Notes: generated from the letters alone by a model not told the origin. Positions 16,744 through 27,009 are shown, counted from the first letter of the stretch. The stretch: DNA of 64,000 nt from Enterobacter sp. R4-368 (GCF_000410515.1 NC_021500.1:62001-126000); one strand, 5' to 3'. Numbers and translations are program-made.

Positions 16744-18353
16744 GCGTTCTTCCTTTCACTATCCCAGGGGAGATGGACAAAAAATTGGGTAAAGACGCCG
16801 GGTTCAGACTCGACGGTGATCGTGCCGCCAAGTTCGGTGAGCTGCTGGCTGGCAAGAAACAGCCCAACGCCCCGGTTATCACCTTTCGTCGAGAATCCTT
16901 TGCGGAAAATGGCGTCGATATTGCCCGGCGCAATGCCCGGACCATCGTCGCTCACTTCGCCGGTCAGCCAGCCATCCTGATAATGCAGCAGGATACCCAC
17001 TTCACCTTCCGGCTGACTACTCATGGCATCGAGCGCATTTTCGATGAGATTCCCCAGCACCGTCACCAGCACGGTAACTTGCTTCTCATTGGGGTTATCC
17101 GGCACCAGGCTCTCGTCCGCCAGCGTCAGCGTAAAACCGCGCTCTTTTGCCCGGTTGATTTTGCCTAACAGAAAACCCGCCACCACTGGCGATTTAACCC
17201 GGTGCTGAATAGCGCCAATATCGGTTTGATAATTCTGCGCGGTTTGCAGCACGTACTCTTCAAGCTTGTCATAACTTTTCATGTTTAGCAGGCCGAGAAT
17301 AACATGCAGCTTGTTCATAAATTCGTGGGACGTGGTGCGCAAGGCATCAACATAATTCACCATCCCGTCCAGCCGCTGGAGTAGCTGGCTGACTTCGGTT
17401 TTATCGCGGAAAGTGCTGATCGCGCCAATCACCACGCCCTGGCTGCGCACCGGCACGGTGTTGCTGAGCAGCAGCAGACCGTTGCAACCGAGCTCGCGAT
17501 CGTGGGTTGGCTCGCCGGTTTCCAGCACTTCGAGCAGGTCGGCGAGCAGAGGCCCGTGCCCGGCGGCACCGTCTGGTGCATTGGTCAGCAGCATCTGCCG
17601 TGCGGCATGGTTAAGCAGCGTTACGCGCCCGTCAGCATCGACGGCAATCACCCCTTCTTTCAGTGACTGTAACATCGCCTGGCGCTGCTTGAATTGCGCC
17701 GAGATCTCGTGCGGCTCAAGGCCAAGCAGAATGCGTTTCAGCACCCGCACCAGTTGCCATGTACCGAGCGAGCCCACCAGCGCGCTAAACAGCAGCGTCC
17801 ACATCACCGCCCAGCGGCTGCGGCTGACTTGCTGATCGACCTTGCTCAGCGAGATCCCGACCACCACCACGCCAATTTGCTGGTTGGCGTCGTCATATAC
17901 CGGTGTAAAAACGCGTAATGCCGGTGCCAGCACGCCGCGGTTCACGGCGACATTTTCTTTGCCTTTCAGCGCCGGGTTTAGATCCTCGCCAATAAAGTGT
18001 TGCCCGATGATCCCGGCGTTCGGGTGCGAATACCGGATGCCGTGCATATTGGTGACGATGGCATACAGCAGATCGTTGCGGGCAGCGACCGCTTCCGTCA
18101 GCGGCTGGATCACGTTGCTGTCAGGCGGCAACAATAATCCACGCTTGATTTCAGGCGAATCAGCCAGCGTGCGCGCAACGGCCAGCGCTGTCTCTTTTAC
18201 ACCATCGCGCGTGGCATTACTGATTTGCCAGAACCACAGGGCAAAGGCCAGCAGCAACACCGAACCGATAACGCTGCATACCATTAGCGTCACGGTGGTA
18301 CTGAGCTTCATAGGGCGTTTGCGTGGTTTTATCCGCTGCGCTAACTCTTTCAT
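16740..18353 (-). CDS. dcuS: C4-dicarboxylate sensor histidine kinase DcuS
   Basis: This 537-residue membrane kinase is close to E. coli DcuS. TM1 lies at about 20-42. The periplasmic PAS domain keeps the fumarate ligands R107, H110, F120, R147 and F149 in the same numbering as E. coli. TM2 lies at about 181-203, followed by a cytoplasmic PAS. The phosphorylated His is at about 343 (TSHEFMNKLH), with a HATPase domain at the C-terminus (DDGPGIAP, NRGVGLFL). E. coli DcuS also needs DctA or DcuB as co-sensor; here the adjacent DASS transporter could play that role, which is speculation. Confidence 0.95.
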   Translation of the reverse strand: MKELAQRIKPRKRPMKLSTTVTLMVCSVIGSVLLLAFALWFWQISNATRDGVKETALAVARTLADSPEIKRGLLLPPDSNVIQPLTEAVAARNDLLYAIVTNMHGIRYSHPNAGIIGQHFIGEDLNPALKGKENVAVNRGVLAPALRVFTPVYDDANQQIGVVVVGISLSKVDQQVSRSRWAVMWTLLFSALVGSLGTWQLVRVLKRILLGLEPHEISAQFKQRQAMLQSLKEGVIAVDADGRVTLLNHAARQMLLTNAPDGAAGHGPLLADLLEVLETGEPTHDRELGCNGLLLLSNTVPVRSQGVVIGAISTFRDKTEVSQLLQRLDGMVNYVDALRTTSHEFMNKLHVILGLLNMKSYDKLEEYVLQTAQNYQTDIGAIQHRVKSPVVAGFLLGKINRAKERGFTLTLADESLVPDNPNEKQVTVLVTVLGNLIENALDAMSSQPEGEVGILLHYQDGWLTGEVSDDGPGIAPGNIDAIFRKGFSTKGDNRGVGLFLASQQLTELGGTITVESEPGVFTQFFVHLPWDSERKNA

Positions 18354-18526
18354 GCCAAACCCAATTATTCACATCAAGATAGTTATTATCACCGAAGGCG
18401 TAAAAATCTTAAAGCGGCGCGAGAAGTACAAAATGCGCGGCGTAGCCGTGAAGCGTGACCCCATTCGCAGGTAAGGCAGATAAATAACCTTATAGTGAGT
18501 GTGGAACCATTCAGAAGGAGCAGGGT

Positions 18527-19441
18527 ATGAGCAGTAAGCCAAACGGTTCACTAGTGGAACGTCGCAACCGCCGCACGACCGACATCGACCGGCTCGCCAC
18601 GCTGGATATGCTGACGCTCATCAATGAGGAAGATAAACAGGTTACCGACGCGGTAAGCGCCTGTTTGCCGGAGATCGCCCGGCTGGTGGATAACGCCAGC
18701 GCGACGCTGAATCGCGCCGGCAGGGTGGTGATTATCGGCGCCGGTGCGTCCGGGCAGGCGCCGATACAAACCGCACAAGGTTTTGCTCCCGATACACGTC
18801 ATGGCGTTATTGGCTTGTTGGCCGGTGGCATCAATGCTAACGCGCAAGAGCGTGACGCGGCGGCGGCAAATTATGAACGCGGGGTTGCCGATTTACAGGC
18901 CATCAACTTTAGCCATGACGATATGCTGGTGGCGCTGTCGGTCAGTGGTAAAACGCCGTGGACATGGGGGGCGCTGCGCCACGCCTGGGTGCTCGGCGCA
19001 CGCATCGCGCTGGTTTGCCGGGGTCACGATAGCGAAGCCGCCCGGTTAGCGGATATCGTGCTGGCACCGGACAGCGGCGCGGAGGTGGTGAGTGGTTTTA
19101 GCGAACCGAAAGCGCGGCTTGCCCAGCAGCAAATCCTCAACATGCTGGCAACCGGTCTTGCTATCCGTACCGGGCGTGTTTATAGCAACCTGCGGGTGGA
19201 TGTGCAGGCGACCAGTGTGCACTGGGCAGAGCGGCAAATCACGCTGGTGATGGCGGCGACGCAGTGCTCTCGCGAGCAAGCGAAAAGCGCGCTGGAGAGC
19301 TGCGACCATAACTGCCGTACGGCGATATTAATGGTGCTGACCGGTCTGGATGCCTGGCGCGCGCGCGATCTGCTAACCGAGAATAACGATCATCTGCGAA
19401 TTGCCTTACAGGAGGCGAAAACGCATTTCGCTGATGTCTGA
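18527..19441 (+). CDS. MurQ-like SIS-domain protein lacking the etherase catalytic glutamates
   Basis: This 304-residue protein aligns end to end with E. coli MurQ, the N-acetylmuramic acid 6-phosphate etherase: TLDMLTLINEEDK, IGAGASGQ, VSGKTPWTWGAL, GAEVVSGFSEPKA, LNMLATGLAIRTGRVYSNL. By my alignment the two catalytic residues are lost. E83 of E. coli is Gly here (AQGFAPDT for ASECPPTY), and E114 is Ala (AAAAN for GAEDS). It may bind a sugar phosphate and act as a sensor, or catalyse something else. AGGAG precedes the ATG and a strong terminator follows. It is a single gene divergent from dcuS, without murP or anmK next to it. Confidence 0.8.
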   Translation: MSSKPNGSLVERRNRRTTDIDRLATLDMLTLINEEDKQVTDAVSACLPEIARLVDNASATLNRAGRVVIIGAGASGQAPIQTAQGFAPDTRHGVIGLLAGGINANAQERDAAAANYERGVADLQAINFSHDDMLVALSVSGKTPWTWGALRHAWVLGARIALVCRGHDSEAARLADIVLAPDSGAEVVSGFSEPKARLAQQQILNMLATGLAIRTGRVYSNLRVDVQATSVHWAERQITLVMAATQCSREQAKSALESCDHNCRTAILMVLTGLDAWRARDLLTENNDHLRIALQEAKTHFADV

Positions 19442-19448
19442 ATAATGA

Positions 19449-19482
19449 AAAAAGCCCGCCAATAATTACGGCGGGCTTTTTT
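19449..19482 (+). terminator. Intrinsic terminator after the MurQ-like gene
   Basis: GCCCGCC (19454-19460) pairs with GGCGGGC (19470-19476), preceded by A's and followed by six T's. Confidence 0.9.
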
Positions 19483-19699
19483 ATTATGTATTGTGCGAAC
19501 GTTTGATATTTCGAGTTTTTAAGATAAATCCCGCCACTATTAATTCCACATTATTTATGTCACTGCTTTTTTTAATTTAAAAAAGCGTCGAAATACTATT
19601 TATCGATATGAGCTGAATTGTGAATGATATTTTAAATTAACGTAAAAGTGCGTTAATATCTGTTTTCACGAATCACACCTGCTATGTAACCTTATAATT

Positions 19700-21379
19700 A
19701 TGCCTGCAATGAAAAAGACAATTATCTCGCTCAGCGCCGTTGCGTTACTCGTCAGTTCAGTGACCAGCGCGTATGCGGAAGAGACGCAAAAAACGGACTT
19801 CCTGCTGATTGGCGGCGGCATCATGAGCGCCTCTCTGGGCACCTGGCTGCAGGAGCTGCAGCCGGAGTGGAAACAAGTGATGGTGGAAAAACTCGATGGC
19901 GTAGCGCTCGAGTCTTCTAACGGCTGGAATAATGCCGGCACCGGTCACTCGGCAAATATGGAACTTAATTACACGCCGCAGCGTCCGGATGGCTCTATTG
20001 ATGTCAGCAAAGCGCTGGAAATTAATGAGCAGTTTATGATTTCCCGCCAGTTCTGGTCGGCACAGGTGAAGCGCGGTATTTTGAATAACCCGCACGCTTT
20101 TATTAATTCCACGCCGCACATGAGTTTCGTCTGGGGCGATAATGTGGATTATCTGGCAAAACGTTATGCCGCTTTGCAGCAAACGACCTTATTCCAGGGC
20201 ATGAAATTCTCCACCGACCATCAGCAAATTAAACAGTGGGCACCGCTGGTGATGGAAGGGCGCGACCCGAACCAGAAAGTCGCCGCCACCTGGACGCCGG
20301 TCGGCACCGACGTTAACTACGGTGAAATTACCCGTCAGCTGGTTGGCAGCCTGAAAAAAAGCAGCAACTTCTCCCTGCAAACCTCTTCCGAAGTGACCGA
20401 TTTCAAACGCAATGCCGATAACTCCTGGCATGTCACCATCAAAGACGTGAACAGCGGTAACGAGCACGCCATCGATGCGAAATATGTCTTTATCGGTGCC
20501 GGTGGCGGGGCGCTGAAGCTGCTGCAAAAAACCGGCATCCCGGAAGCGGATAACTACGCGGGCTTCCCGGTCGGCGGTTCCTTCCTGATGACGGAAAACC
20601 CGGCGATCACCAGCCAGCATCTGCAAAAAGTCTACGGTCAGGCGTCCGTGGGCGCGCCGCCGATGTCGGTACCGCATATTGATGCCCGCTTTATTGATGG
20701 CAAACGCGTGGTGCTGTTTGGGCCGTTCGCGACCTTCTCCACCAAATTCCTGAAAAACGGCTCCTTCTTTGACCTGCTGAGCACTACCACCACCAGCAAC
20801 TTTATGCCGATGACCCACGTAGGGCTCGACAACTTCGACCTGGTGAAATACCTGATTGGTCAGGTCATGCTGAGCGATGAAGACCGCTTTGAAGCGCTGA
20901 AAGAGTACTACCCGCAGGCGCGTAAAGAGGACTGGAAACTGATCCAGGCCGGCCAGCGTGTGCAGATCATCAAGAAAGATGAAGACAAAGGTGGCGTGCT
21001 GAAGCTTGGCACCGAAGTGGTGGTCGATCAGCAGAAAACCATCTCTGCGCTGCTTGGCGCATCGCCGGGCGCGTCGACGGCTGCACCAATCACCCTGAAT
21101 GTGCTGAAGAAGATGTTCCCGGAGCAGTTCAACTCGCCGCAGTGGCAGAGCAAAATCCGCGACATCGTGCCGAGCTACGGTCAAGAGATGAACGGTAACG
21201 TGGCGTTGACCCAGAAAGTGTGGGATGACACCGCCGCCACGCTGCAACTGGCGAAACCGCCGGTGATTGAGATGAACGATCAGAAAAACGCCCCGGCTGA
21301 CAAGCCGGCAGAGGCGAAAAACGACGCTCCGGCTGAAGCGAAAAGCGACGCCTCCCCACAGCATGATATGGCGCTGTAA
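19700..21379 (+). CDS. mqo: Malate:quinone oxidoreductase
   Basis: This FAD-dependent membrane-associated enzyme oxidises malate to oxaloacetate and passes electrons to quinone. At 559 residues it follows E. coli Mqo throughout: [12 protein letters not shown] near the N-terminus, [38 protein letters not shown] and [12 protein letters not shown] hydrophobic N-terminus ([18 protein letters not shown]) resembles a signal sequence, as in the E. coli protein. Translation may start at ATG 19709, three codons later. The extra tail of about 30 residues is Ala/Lys/Asp-rich with a repeated PAEAKxDA unit before the family's terminal MAL. It is followed by a terminator. Confidence 0.95.
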   Translation: MPAMKKTIISLSAVALLVSSVTSAYAEETQKTDFLLIGGGIMSASLGTWLQELQPEWKQVMVEKLDGVALESSNGWNNAGTGHSANMELNYTPQRPDGSIDVSKALEINEQFMISRQFWSAQVKRGILNNPHAFINSTPHMSFVWGDNVDYLAKRYAALQQTTLFQGMKFSTDHQQIKQWAPLVMEGRDPNQKVAATWTPVGTDVNYGEITRQLVGSLKKSSNFSLQTSSEVTDFKRNADNSWHVTIKDVNSGNEHAIDAKYVFIGAGGGALKLLQKTGIPEADNYAGFPVGGSFLMTENPAITSQHLQKVYGQASVGAPPMSVPHIDARFIDGKRVVLFGPFATFSTKFLKNGSFFDLLSTTTTSNFMPMTHVGLDNFDLVKYLIGQVMLSDEDRFEALKEYYPQARKEDWKLIQAGQRVQIIKKDEDKGGVLKLGTEVVVDQQKTISALLGASPGASTAAPITLNVLKKMFPEQFNSPQWQSKIRDIVPSYGQEMNGNVALTQKVWDDTAATLQLAKPPVIEMNDQKNAPADKPAEAKNDAPAEAKSDASPQHDMAL

Positions 21380-21386
21380 ATAAAAC

Positions 21387-21418
21387 AGGGCGCACTCCGG
21401 TGCGCCCTTTCTCTTTTT
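21387..21418 (+). terminator. Intrinsic terminator after mqo
   Basis: GGGCGCA (21388-21394) pairs with TGCGCCC (21401-21407), followed by a T-rich run. Confidence 0.85.
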
Positions 21419-21475
21419 ATCGGTCTGCGACCGTTCCCGCATGAATTAAACTCTGTTGTTATTCCCGTCGCGCAT

Positions 21476-23233
21476 TTAACCGTTCGCTTGCCGTTTTTCG
21501 AGGCGGCGGTAGAGCGTGCTGCGCGATATCCCCAGTTTTTTGGCCGCCAGGCTCATGTTGCCCCGCGCTTCTGCAATCGCGCTCTGCTCATCTTGCGGGG
21601 CTGCCACCGCCAGCGTTGGCGGGGGCGAAGAGGCAATGTCAGGGGGAAGATCCGCAAGCGTAATGCAATCACCGTCTTCCGCCAGCGCCATCAATACCCG
21701 CAACTGGCTGAGTAACTGGCGCACATTTCCCGGCCACGGGCGACCCGCCAGCGTGGCGACCACCTCGGCGCTAAGGGTAAGGCCACGGCTGGCTGCGCCC
21801 AGCTCCTGCCACAGTTTTTGGATAAACCCATCAACATTCTGCCACTCGCGCAACGGAGGAATGCGCAGATGAAACTCCTGAATGCGGTACAGCAGATCTT
21901 CGCGGAATGTCCCGGCCTGCACCCGTGCGGCGAGATCCTGATGGGTGGCACAAATTAGCGTGAAGTTGACGTCATACACACTGTTGGCACCCAGCGGCGT
22001 CACTTTCTTCTCCTGCAACACGCGCAGCAGGCGGGTTTGCAGCGCCAGCGGCATATCGCCAATCTCGTCAAGAAACAGAACGCCACCATCAGCTTCCCGG
22101 CACTTACCGATATAGCCTTTTGGGCTTGCGCCGGTAAACGCGCCGGGAACATAGCCAAACAGTTCGGACTCAATCAAATGCTCCGGGAGCGCCGCACAGT
22201 TAATGGCGACGAAATTTCCCGTGCGCCACTGGCTGCGGGCATATAGCTCGCGGGCCAGATACTCTTTCCCGCTGCCGGTTTCACCGGTCACGCATAAGGC
22301 AATCCCGGCATTAACAATGCGCAGTGCTTTCTCTTTTTCCCGCGCCAGTTGATCCTGCGCGAGGGCTGCGCCGCGCCCGATATAGCGCCGCACAGGCAGT
22401 GTCTGACGCGCGTAGTAGCGCCGTGTATTACTGGCGTCGAGGGTGGTTTCGCCGACCTGTAAACCGGCCTCCGGGAAAAGCGTTTGTAAAGAGAGTTCGC
22501 CAAAATGCTGCGGCGTCAGCGAAAACTCATCCATCGCCAGCTTGTTCGCACCGAGCAATGTCTGATCGGCGAAAATCAGCAACAGCTCCTGCGCACTGCC
22601 GAGCACCGACGGATCGTGATGCAGACTCAGCAGCCAGCGGTCGGCGCCAAGCGCGCTGGTGGCCCACTCATGTTCTATTTGGCAGACCGCGCGACGGATC
22701 AGCGCGGCGGCATCGCGGCGCGGTGCCTGGGCGGGCGTTGAGAGGTCTAATACCCCGGCAATTTGTCCATCCGGCCGGAAGACGGGGGACGCCGAGCAAA
22801 ACAAGCCTGCGTTGCGGCTGAGGTAATGTTCGCCGCCGGAGACTTCACAATGGCGCTGCAATGCCAGCGCAGTCCCTATCGCGTTAGTGCCGCGCGCATG
22901 TTCGCCCCACAGGTTGCCGGGTGCCAGCGCATAACGCTGCGCTTTTTGCAGAAAGTCGCGGTTGCCGTGGGTCTCCAGCACCAGACCGGTAGCGTCGGAC
23001 AGCACCATTATCGACGGATGGCTGGTAAGCTCCGGGCGCAGTCGCGCCAGCAGCGGGGCGGCCAGATGGTTGACCCAACCGTTTTCCGCTCGGGCATCTT
23101 TCAGCATGGATGTCGCTACCCAGGGCTGGGCGTCATCATCGCGGGTCAACCCGTAGCTGCGACTACGCTGCCAGGAATTTTCAAGCAGGCAAGGTAACCC
23201 GGCAGGAGCGAGGGACAAGGCGCGTGGCGGCAT
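21476..23233 (-). CDS. Sigma-54-dependent activator, AcoR-like
   Basis: A 585-residue enhancer-binding protein. An N-terminal GAF-type sensor domain is followed by an AAA+ domain with Walker A GETGSGKE, the sigma-54 contact loop GAFTGA, and Walker B GGVLFLDEIGDM. The C-terminus is a Fis-type HTH (LAAKKLGISRSTLYRRL). The start at 23233 (MPPRALSL) is preferred: GGAG lies six bases upstream, whereas longer versions lack a site. It is divergent from an aldehyde/alcohol dehydrogenase operon that has a -24/-12 promoter, so it probably activates that operon in response to an aldehyde, alcohol or acetoin-like inducer. Confidence 0.88.
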   Translation of the reverse strand: MPPRALSLAPAGLPCLLENSWQRSRSYGLTRDDDAQPWVATSMLKDARAENGWVNHLAAPLLARLRPELTSHPSIMVLSDATGLVLETHGNRDFLQKAQRYALAPGNLWGEHARGTNAIGTALALQRHCEVSGGEHYLSRNAGLFCSASPVFRPDGQIAGVLDLSTPAQAPRRDAAALIRRAVCQIEHEWATSALGADRWLLSLHHDPSVLGSAQELLLIFADQTLLGANKLAMDEFSLTPQHFGELSLQTLFPEAGLQVGETTLDASNTRRYYARQTLPVRRYIGRGAALAQDQLAREKEKALRIVNAGIALCVTGETGSGKEYLARELYARSQWRTGNFVAINCAALPEHLIESELFGYVPGAFTGASPKGYIGKCREADGGVLFLDEIGDMPLALQTRLLRVLQEKKVTPLGANSVYDVNFTLICATHQDLAARVQAGTFREDLLYRIQEFHLRIPPLREWQNVDGFIQKLWQELGAASRGLTLSAEVVATLAGRPWPGNVRQLLSQLRVLMALAEDGDCITLADLPPDIASSPPPTLAVAAPQDEQSAIAEARGNMSLAAKKLGISRSTLYRRLEKRQANG

Positions 23234-23425
23234 GTGACTCTCCATTAAATGAGATGTTACATTTGTGTAGCATAACAGTGTCCCGTATGTAGCGACGTGC
23301 GACACACTTCCCGCACCCTGTACCAGCCTTTTTTGTGTCATTTCATTCCGGCAAAAGTCTGGCTTTCAGTTATTTCCTTGTTTTATCAGCATAAACGCAC
23401 CTGCGACGGATCGTTTTCTACGACC

Positions 23426-23441
23426 TGGCATAAGAACTGCT
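23426..23441 (+). promoter_or_regulatory. Sigma-54 (-24/-12) promoter of the aldehyde dehydrogenase operon
   Basis: TGGCAT at 23426-23431 and TGC at 23438-23440 place the invariant GG and GC exactly ten bases apart. Transcription would start near 23452, upstream of the ATG at 23508. This fits the divergent sigma-54 activator. Confidence 0.75.
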
Positions 23442-23507
23442 TATGTCACTGTGTCCGCCACGATGCGCGACGCCTCACCTGTACCGATAATAAAAGAGGA
23501 ACATCTT

Positions 23508-25028
23508 ATGAAATATGTCCACCCTGGCCTTGATGGCGCGAAAGTCTCTTTTAAACAGCGTTATGGCAACTATATTGGCGGTGAATTTGTTGACCCGGTG
23601 GAAGGGCGTTGGTTTACCAACACCTCGCCGGTCACCGGACAGGTGATTGCCGAATTCCCGCGCTCAGACGCGGCGGATATTGAGAAGGCTCTGGACGCAG
23701 CGCATGCTGCCGCCGACGCCTGGGGAAAAACCAGCGTGCAGGATCGCGCCAATGTGCTGCTGGCCATTGCCGATCGCATCGAAGCCAACCTGGAAATGCT
23801 GGCATTAACAGAAACCTGGGATAACGGAAAACCGATCCGCGAAACCATGGGCGCGGATTTGCCGCTGGCTGTTGATCACTTCCGTTATTTCGCCGGTTGT
23901 ATCCGCGCGCAGGAAGGGACAGCGGCAGAGATCGACAGCAATACGGTTGCTTACCACATCTATGAACCGCTGGGCGTGGTCGGGCAGATCATTCCGTGGA
24001 ACTTCCCGCTGCTGATGGCGGCGTGGAAACTGGCGCCGGCGCTGGCGGCGGGTAACTGCGTGGTACTGAAACCGGCTGAACAGACGCCGCTTGGCATCTG
24101 CGTGTTGATGGAACTGATTGGCGATCTGCTACCCAAAGGTGTGCTGAATGTGGTGCACGGCTTCGGCACTGAAGCCGGTGAACCGCTGGCGCGCAGCAAA
24201 CGCATCGAAAAAATCGCCTTTACCGGCTCCACGCCGATTGGCCGCCACATCCTTTCGTGCGCGGCGGAAAACATCATCCCCAGCACCGTCGAGCTCGGCG
24301 GGAAATCACCGAATATTTACTTCGAAGATGTGATGAATGGTGATGAAGGCTTTATTGATAAAGCGGTGGAAGGCGTGGTGCTCGGCTTCTTCAACCAGGG
24401 CGAAGTCTGCACCTGCCCGTCGCGCGTGCTGGTGCAGGAATCGATCTACCCGCAGTTTGTCGAAAAAGTCATCGCCCGCATGGAGAACATCCGCAAAGGC
24501 GACCCGTTTGACACCGACACCATGATTGGTGCGCAGGCGTCACAAGAGCAGTACGACAAGATCCTCTCTTACATCTCGATTGCCCGCGACGAAGGCGGCG
24601 AAATCATTACCGGCGGCGCTCACGTGGAACACGGCGACGGGCTGCAAAACGGTTTCTATATCCAGCCGACATTGATTAAAGGCCATAACGGGATGCGTTG
24701 CTTCCAGGAAGAGATTTTTGGGCCGGTGCTGGGCATTACCACCTTTAAAGATGAAGCCGAAGCGCTGCGTATCGCCAACGACACCGAGTTTGGCCTCGGC
24801 GCCGGGGTGTGGACGCTGGATATCAATCGCGCATGGCGCATGGGGCGCGGCATTAAAGCGGGTCGCGTATGGACAAACTGTTACCACCTCTACCCGGCAC
24901 ATGCGGCGTTTGGCGGTTACAAAAACTCGGGCGTCGGGCGTGAAACCCACAAACTGGCGCTGAGCCACTATCAGCAGATCAAAAACCTGCTGGTGAGTTA
25001 CAGCGGTTCGCCGCTGGGGCTGTATTAA
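23508..25028 (+). CDS. NAD-dependent aldehyde dehydrogenase (AldB/ExaC/AcoD type)
   Basis: This 506-residue enzyme oxidises acetaldehyde or similar aldehydes to acids. Visible marks are [18 protein letters not shown], the catalytic Glu in VELGGKSPN and the catalytic Cys in [12 protein letters not shown]. It closely follows E. coli AldB. ATG 23508 is chosen because GAGGAA lies just upstream and because an earlier in-frame start would precede the predicted transcription start. It is co-transcribed with the alcohol dehydrogenase 27 bases downstream. Together they would convert ethanol to acetate. Confidence 0.93.
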   Translation: MKYVHPGLDGAKVSFKQRYGNYIGGEFVDPVEGRWFTNTSPVTGQVIAEFPRSDAADIEKALDAAHAAADAWGKTSVQDRANVLLAIADRIEANLEMLALTETWDNGKPIRETMGADLPLAVDHFRYFAGCIRAQEGTAAEIDSNTVAYHIYEPLGVVGQIIPWNFPLLMAAWKLAPALAAGNCVVLKPAEQTPLGICVLMELIGDLLPKGVLNVVHGFGTEAGEPLARSKRIEKIAFTGSTPIGRHILSCAAENIIPSTVELGGKSPNIYFEDVMNGDEGFIDKAVEGVVLGFFNQGEVCTCPSRVLVQESIYPQFVEKVIARMENIRKGDPFDTDTMIGAQASQEQYDKILSYISIARDEGGEIITGGAHVEHGDGLQNGFYIQPTLIKGHNGMRCFQEEIFGPVLGITTFKDEAEALRIANDTEFGLGAGVWTLDINRAWRMGRGIKAGRVWTNCYHLYPAHAAFGGYKNSGVGRETHKLALSHYQQIKNLLVSYSGSPLGLY

Positions 25029-25055
25029 TTATCTACATCAGGATGAGGCGATAAT

Positions 25056-26087
25056 ATGCAACTGAAAACCATGAAAGCCGCAGTGGTGAAAGCCTTTGGT
25101 CAGCCGCTGGTGATTGAAGAGGTGATGGTGCCGGCTGTTGAACCGGGCAAGATCCTCGTCAAAATTGAAGCGACCGGCGTGTGTCACACGGATTTACACG
25201 CCGCCGATGGCGACTGGCCGATTAAACCGAACCCGCCGTTTATCCCCGGCCACGAAGGTGTCGGCCATGTGGTGGCTGTCGGGCCGGGCGTGAAGCATGT
25301 GAAAGAGGGCGACCGGGTTGGTGTGCCGTGGCTCTACTCAGCATGTGGTCACTGTGAACACTGCCTTGGCGGCTGGGAAACCCTGTGCCATTCGCAGCAA
25401 AACTCCGGCTATTCGGTAAACGGTACGTTTGCCGAATATTGCCTGGCCGATGCCAGCTATGTCGGGATTTTGCCGGATAATGTCGATTTTCAGAGTATCG
25501 CGCCGATCCTCTGCGCCGGGGTGACAGTCTATAAAGGGCTGAAAATGACCGAAGCGCGCGCCGGAGAGTGGGTGGTGGTGTCGGGTATCGGCGGTCTGGG
25601 ACACCTGGCGATCCAGTACGCGGTGGCGATGGGCATGAACGTGGCGGCGGTCGATATTGATGATGACAAGCTGGCGTTTGCCCGCCGTCTCGGTGCCTCG
25701 GTGGTGGTCAATGCGCGCCAGGAAGATCCGGGAACGCGTTTCCATAGCGAGTTTGGCGGTGCGCACGGCGTGCTGGTGACCGCGGTATCGCCAAAAGCGT
25801 TTGAGCAGGCAACAACCATGATGCGCCGTGGCGGCACCATGGTGCTCAACGGCTTACCTCCGGGGAAATTCGACCTGTCGATTTTTGACATGGTGCTTGA
25901 TGGCACCACGGTACGCGGTTCAATTGTCGGTACGCGTAAAGATCTGCAGGAAGCGCTGGATTTCGCCGGGCGCAATAAAGTGCATGCGGAAATCGCCGTG
26001 GAGCCGCTGGAGAATATCAACAGCATCTTTGAGCGGATGCGCGCCGGGAAAATCACCGGCAGGATCGTCGTTGATATGTCGAAGTAA
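25056..26087 (+). CDS. adhP: Zinc-dependent alcohol dehydrogenase AdhP
   Basis: A 343-residue medium-chain dehydrogenase. The catalytic zinc ligands are in GVCHTD and GHEGVGH, and the structural zinc Cys set is CGHCEHC with a fourth Cys in WETLC. The NAD site is GIGGLGHLA. It is close to E. coli AdhP and prefers ethanol-type primary alcohols. As the second gene behind the aldehyde dehydrogenase, it feeds that enzyme, and both should depend on the sigma-54 promoter at 23426. Confidence 0.92.
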   Translation: MQLKTMKAAVVKAFGQPLVIEEVMVPAVEPGKILVKIEATGVCHTDLHAADGDWPIKPNPPFIPGHEGVGHVVAVGPGVKHVKEGDRVGVPWLYSACGHCEHCLGGWETLCHSQQNSGYSVNGTFAEYCLADASYVGILPDNVDFQSIAPILCAGVTVYKGLKMTEARAGEWVVVSGIGGLGHLAIQYAVAMGMNVAAVDIDDDKLAFARRLGASVVVNARQEDPGTRFHSEFGGAHGVLVTAVSPKAFEQATTMMRRGGTMVLNGLPPGKFDLSIFDMVLDGTTVRGSIVGTRKDLQEALDFAGRNKVHAEIAVEPLENINSIFERMRAGKITGRIVVDMSK

Positions 26088-26096
26088 CAGAGTAAA

Positions 26097-26118
26097 ACGG
26101 GGCAGCGATGCCCCGTTT
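26097..26118. terminator. Hairpin between convergent adhP and hydrolase genes
   Basis: ACGGGGC (26097-26103) pairs with GCCCCGT (26110-26116), with short T- and A-runs on either side. It probably serves both converging genes. Confidence 0.65.
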
Positions 26119-26124
26119 CGCGTT

Positions 26125-27009
26125 TCAGTGCAGAGCATCCGCAAACTCTGCCAGCTGCTGGTTAAAACGGGCTGGCTCTTCCAGGAACGGGGCGTGCCCC
26201 GAATGGTCAAACCACACCGCGCTAATACGGGGATTCACGCTTCTGGCACGCGCCAGCGATGCGTGTGGCTCCACCAGCTGGTCATGCCTGCCGTAGATAA
26301 AGCGTACCGGGATTGTCGCTTTTCCCAGCCCCTGCTCAAGCGCAACTTTCATTGACGGTACGGCGCGTTGCATCTCCCAGGAGGCCATCGCCGCATTGGC
26401 TTGCAGGCGCGCGAAGGTAACCGGGTCAGGTTGCTGGTAGAAGCAGAGCCGCAGAAATTCGCGCTCGCCATCCAGGTGGGTGGCTAGATCCGCCGAGGTC
26501 ATCGCCTGATAGACTTGCGGATGCGCCGGGATCTGATCGGGCGTTAACTCCACCACGGCGTCGACATACAGCGCGCCAGACAGGGCTTTGTCACCAAACT
26601 GCGCCAGGTAGTGACTGATCACCGCGCCACCCAGCGACCAGCCGACCAGCAGCGGTTTTTTTGCATGGCTTGCGGCAATGACGGCGGCGACATCTTCCGC
26701 CCAGCGGCTTCCCTCGCGGTAGGCCTCTGCCTGCGTCGGTTTGGCCGACAGACCATGGCCGCGCATATCAAAACTGATTAAGCGAAAACGTTGCAAAGCC
26801 GGATCCTGACGCTGTTTTTCCCAGTTCAGGTGGCTGCCTAATAAGCCGTGAATAAAAATAATCGGCTTGCCTTGCGGCGCGCCGGACTCTTGTACCGCCA
26901 GTTCCACACCGTCCGCCGAGGTCACGGTGTACTGCTTGTCGCTGGCAAACAGCGAGGCGGAAAAGCTGAATAACAAAATAGCGAGATAACGGCCAGGGGA
27001 TAACAGCAT
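26125..27009 (-). CDS. Exported alpha/beta hydrolase
   Basis: This 294-residue protein has an N-terminal signal or anchor (RYLAILLFSFSASLFA). The triad is visible as Ser in GWSLGG, Asp in YGRHDQLV and His in DHSGHAPF, with HGLLGSHLNW as the oxyanion segment. ATG 27009 follows GGAGGAAC closely; longer frames run into the divergent promoter. The gene is divergent from a MerR-type regulator with a palindrome between them, which probably controls it. The substrate, perhaps a small ester or lactone, is unknown. Confidence 0.8.
   Translation of the reverse strand: MLLSPGRYLAILLFSFSASLFASDKQYTVTSADGVELAVQESGAPQGKPIIFIHGLLGSHLNWEKQRQDPALQRFRLISFDMRGHGLSAKPTQAEAYREGSRWAEDVAAVIAASHAKKPLLVGWSLGGAVISHYLAQFGDKALSGALYVDAVVELTPDQIPAHPQVYQAMTSADLATHLDGEREFLRLCFYQQPDPVTFARLQANAAMASWEMQRAVPSMKVALEQGLGKATIPVRFIYGRHDQLVEPHASLARARSVNPRISAVWFDHSGHAPFLEEPARFNQQLAEFADALH

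Noticed and set aside
20189..21442. 417-codon open frame antisense to mqo
   Set aside because: It mirrors the GC-rich third-position pattern of mqo, has no ribosome site and no protein-family pattern; mqo itself is unmistakable.
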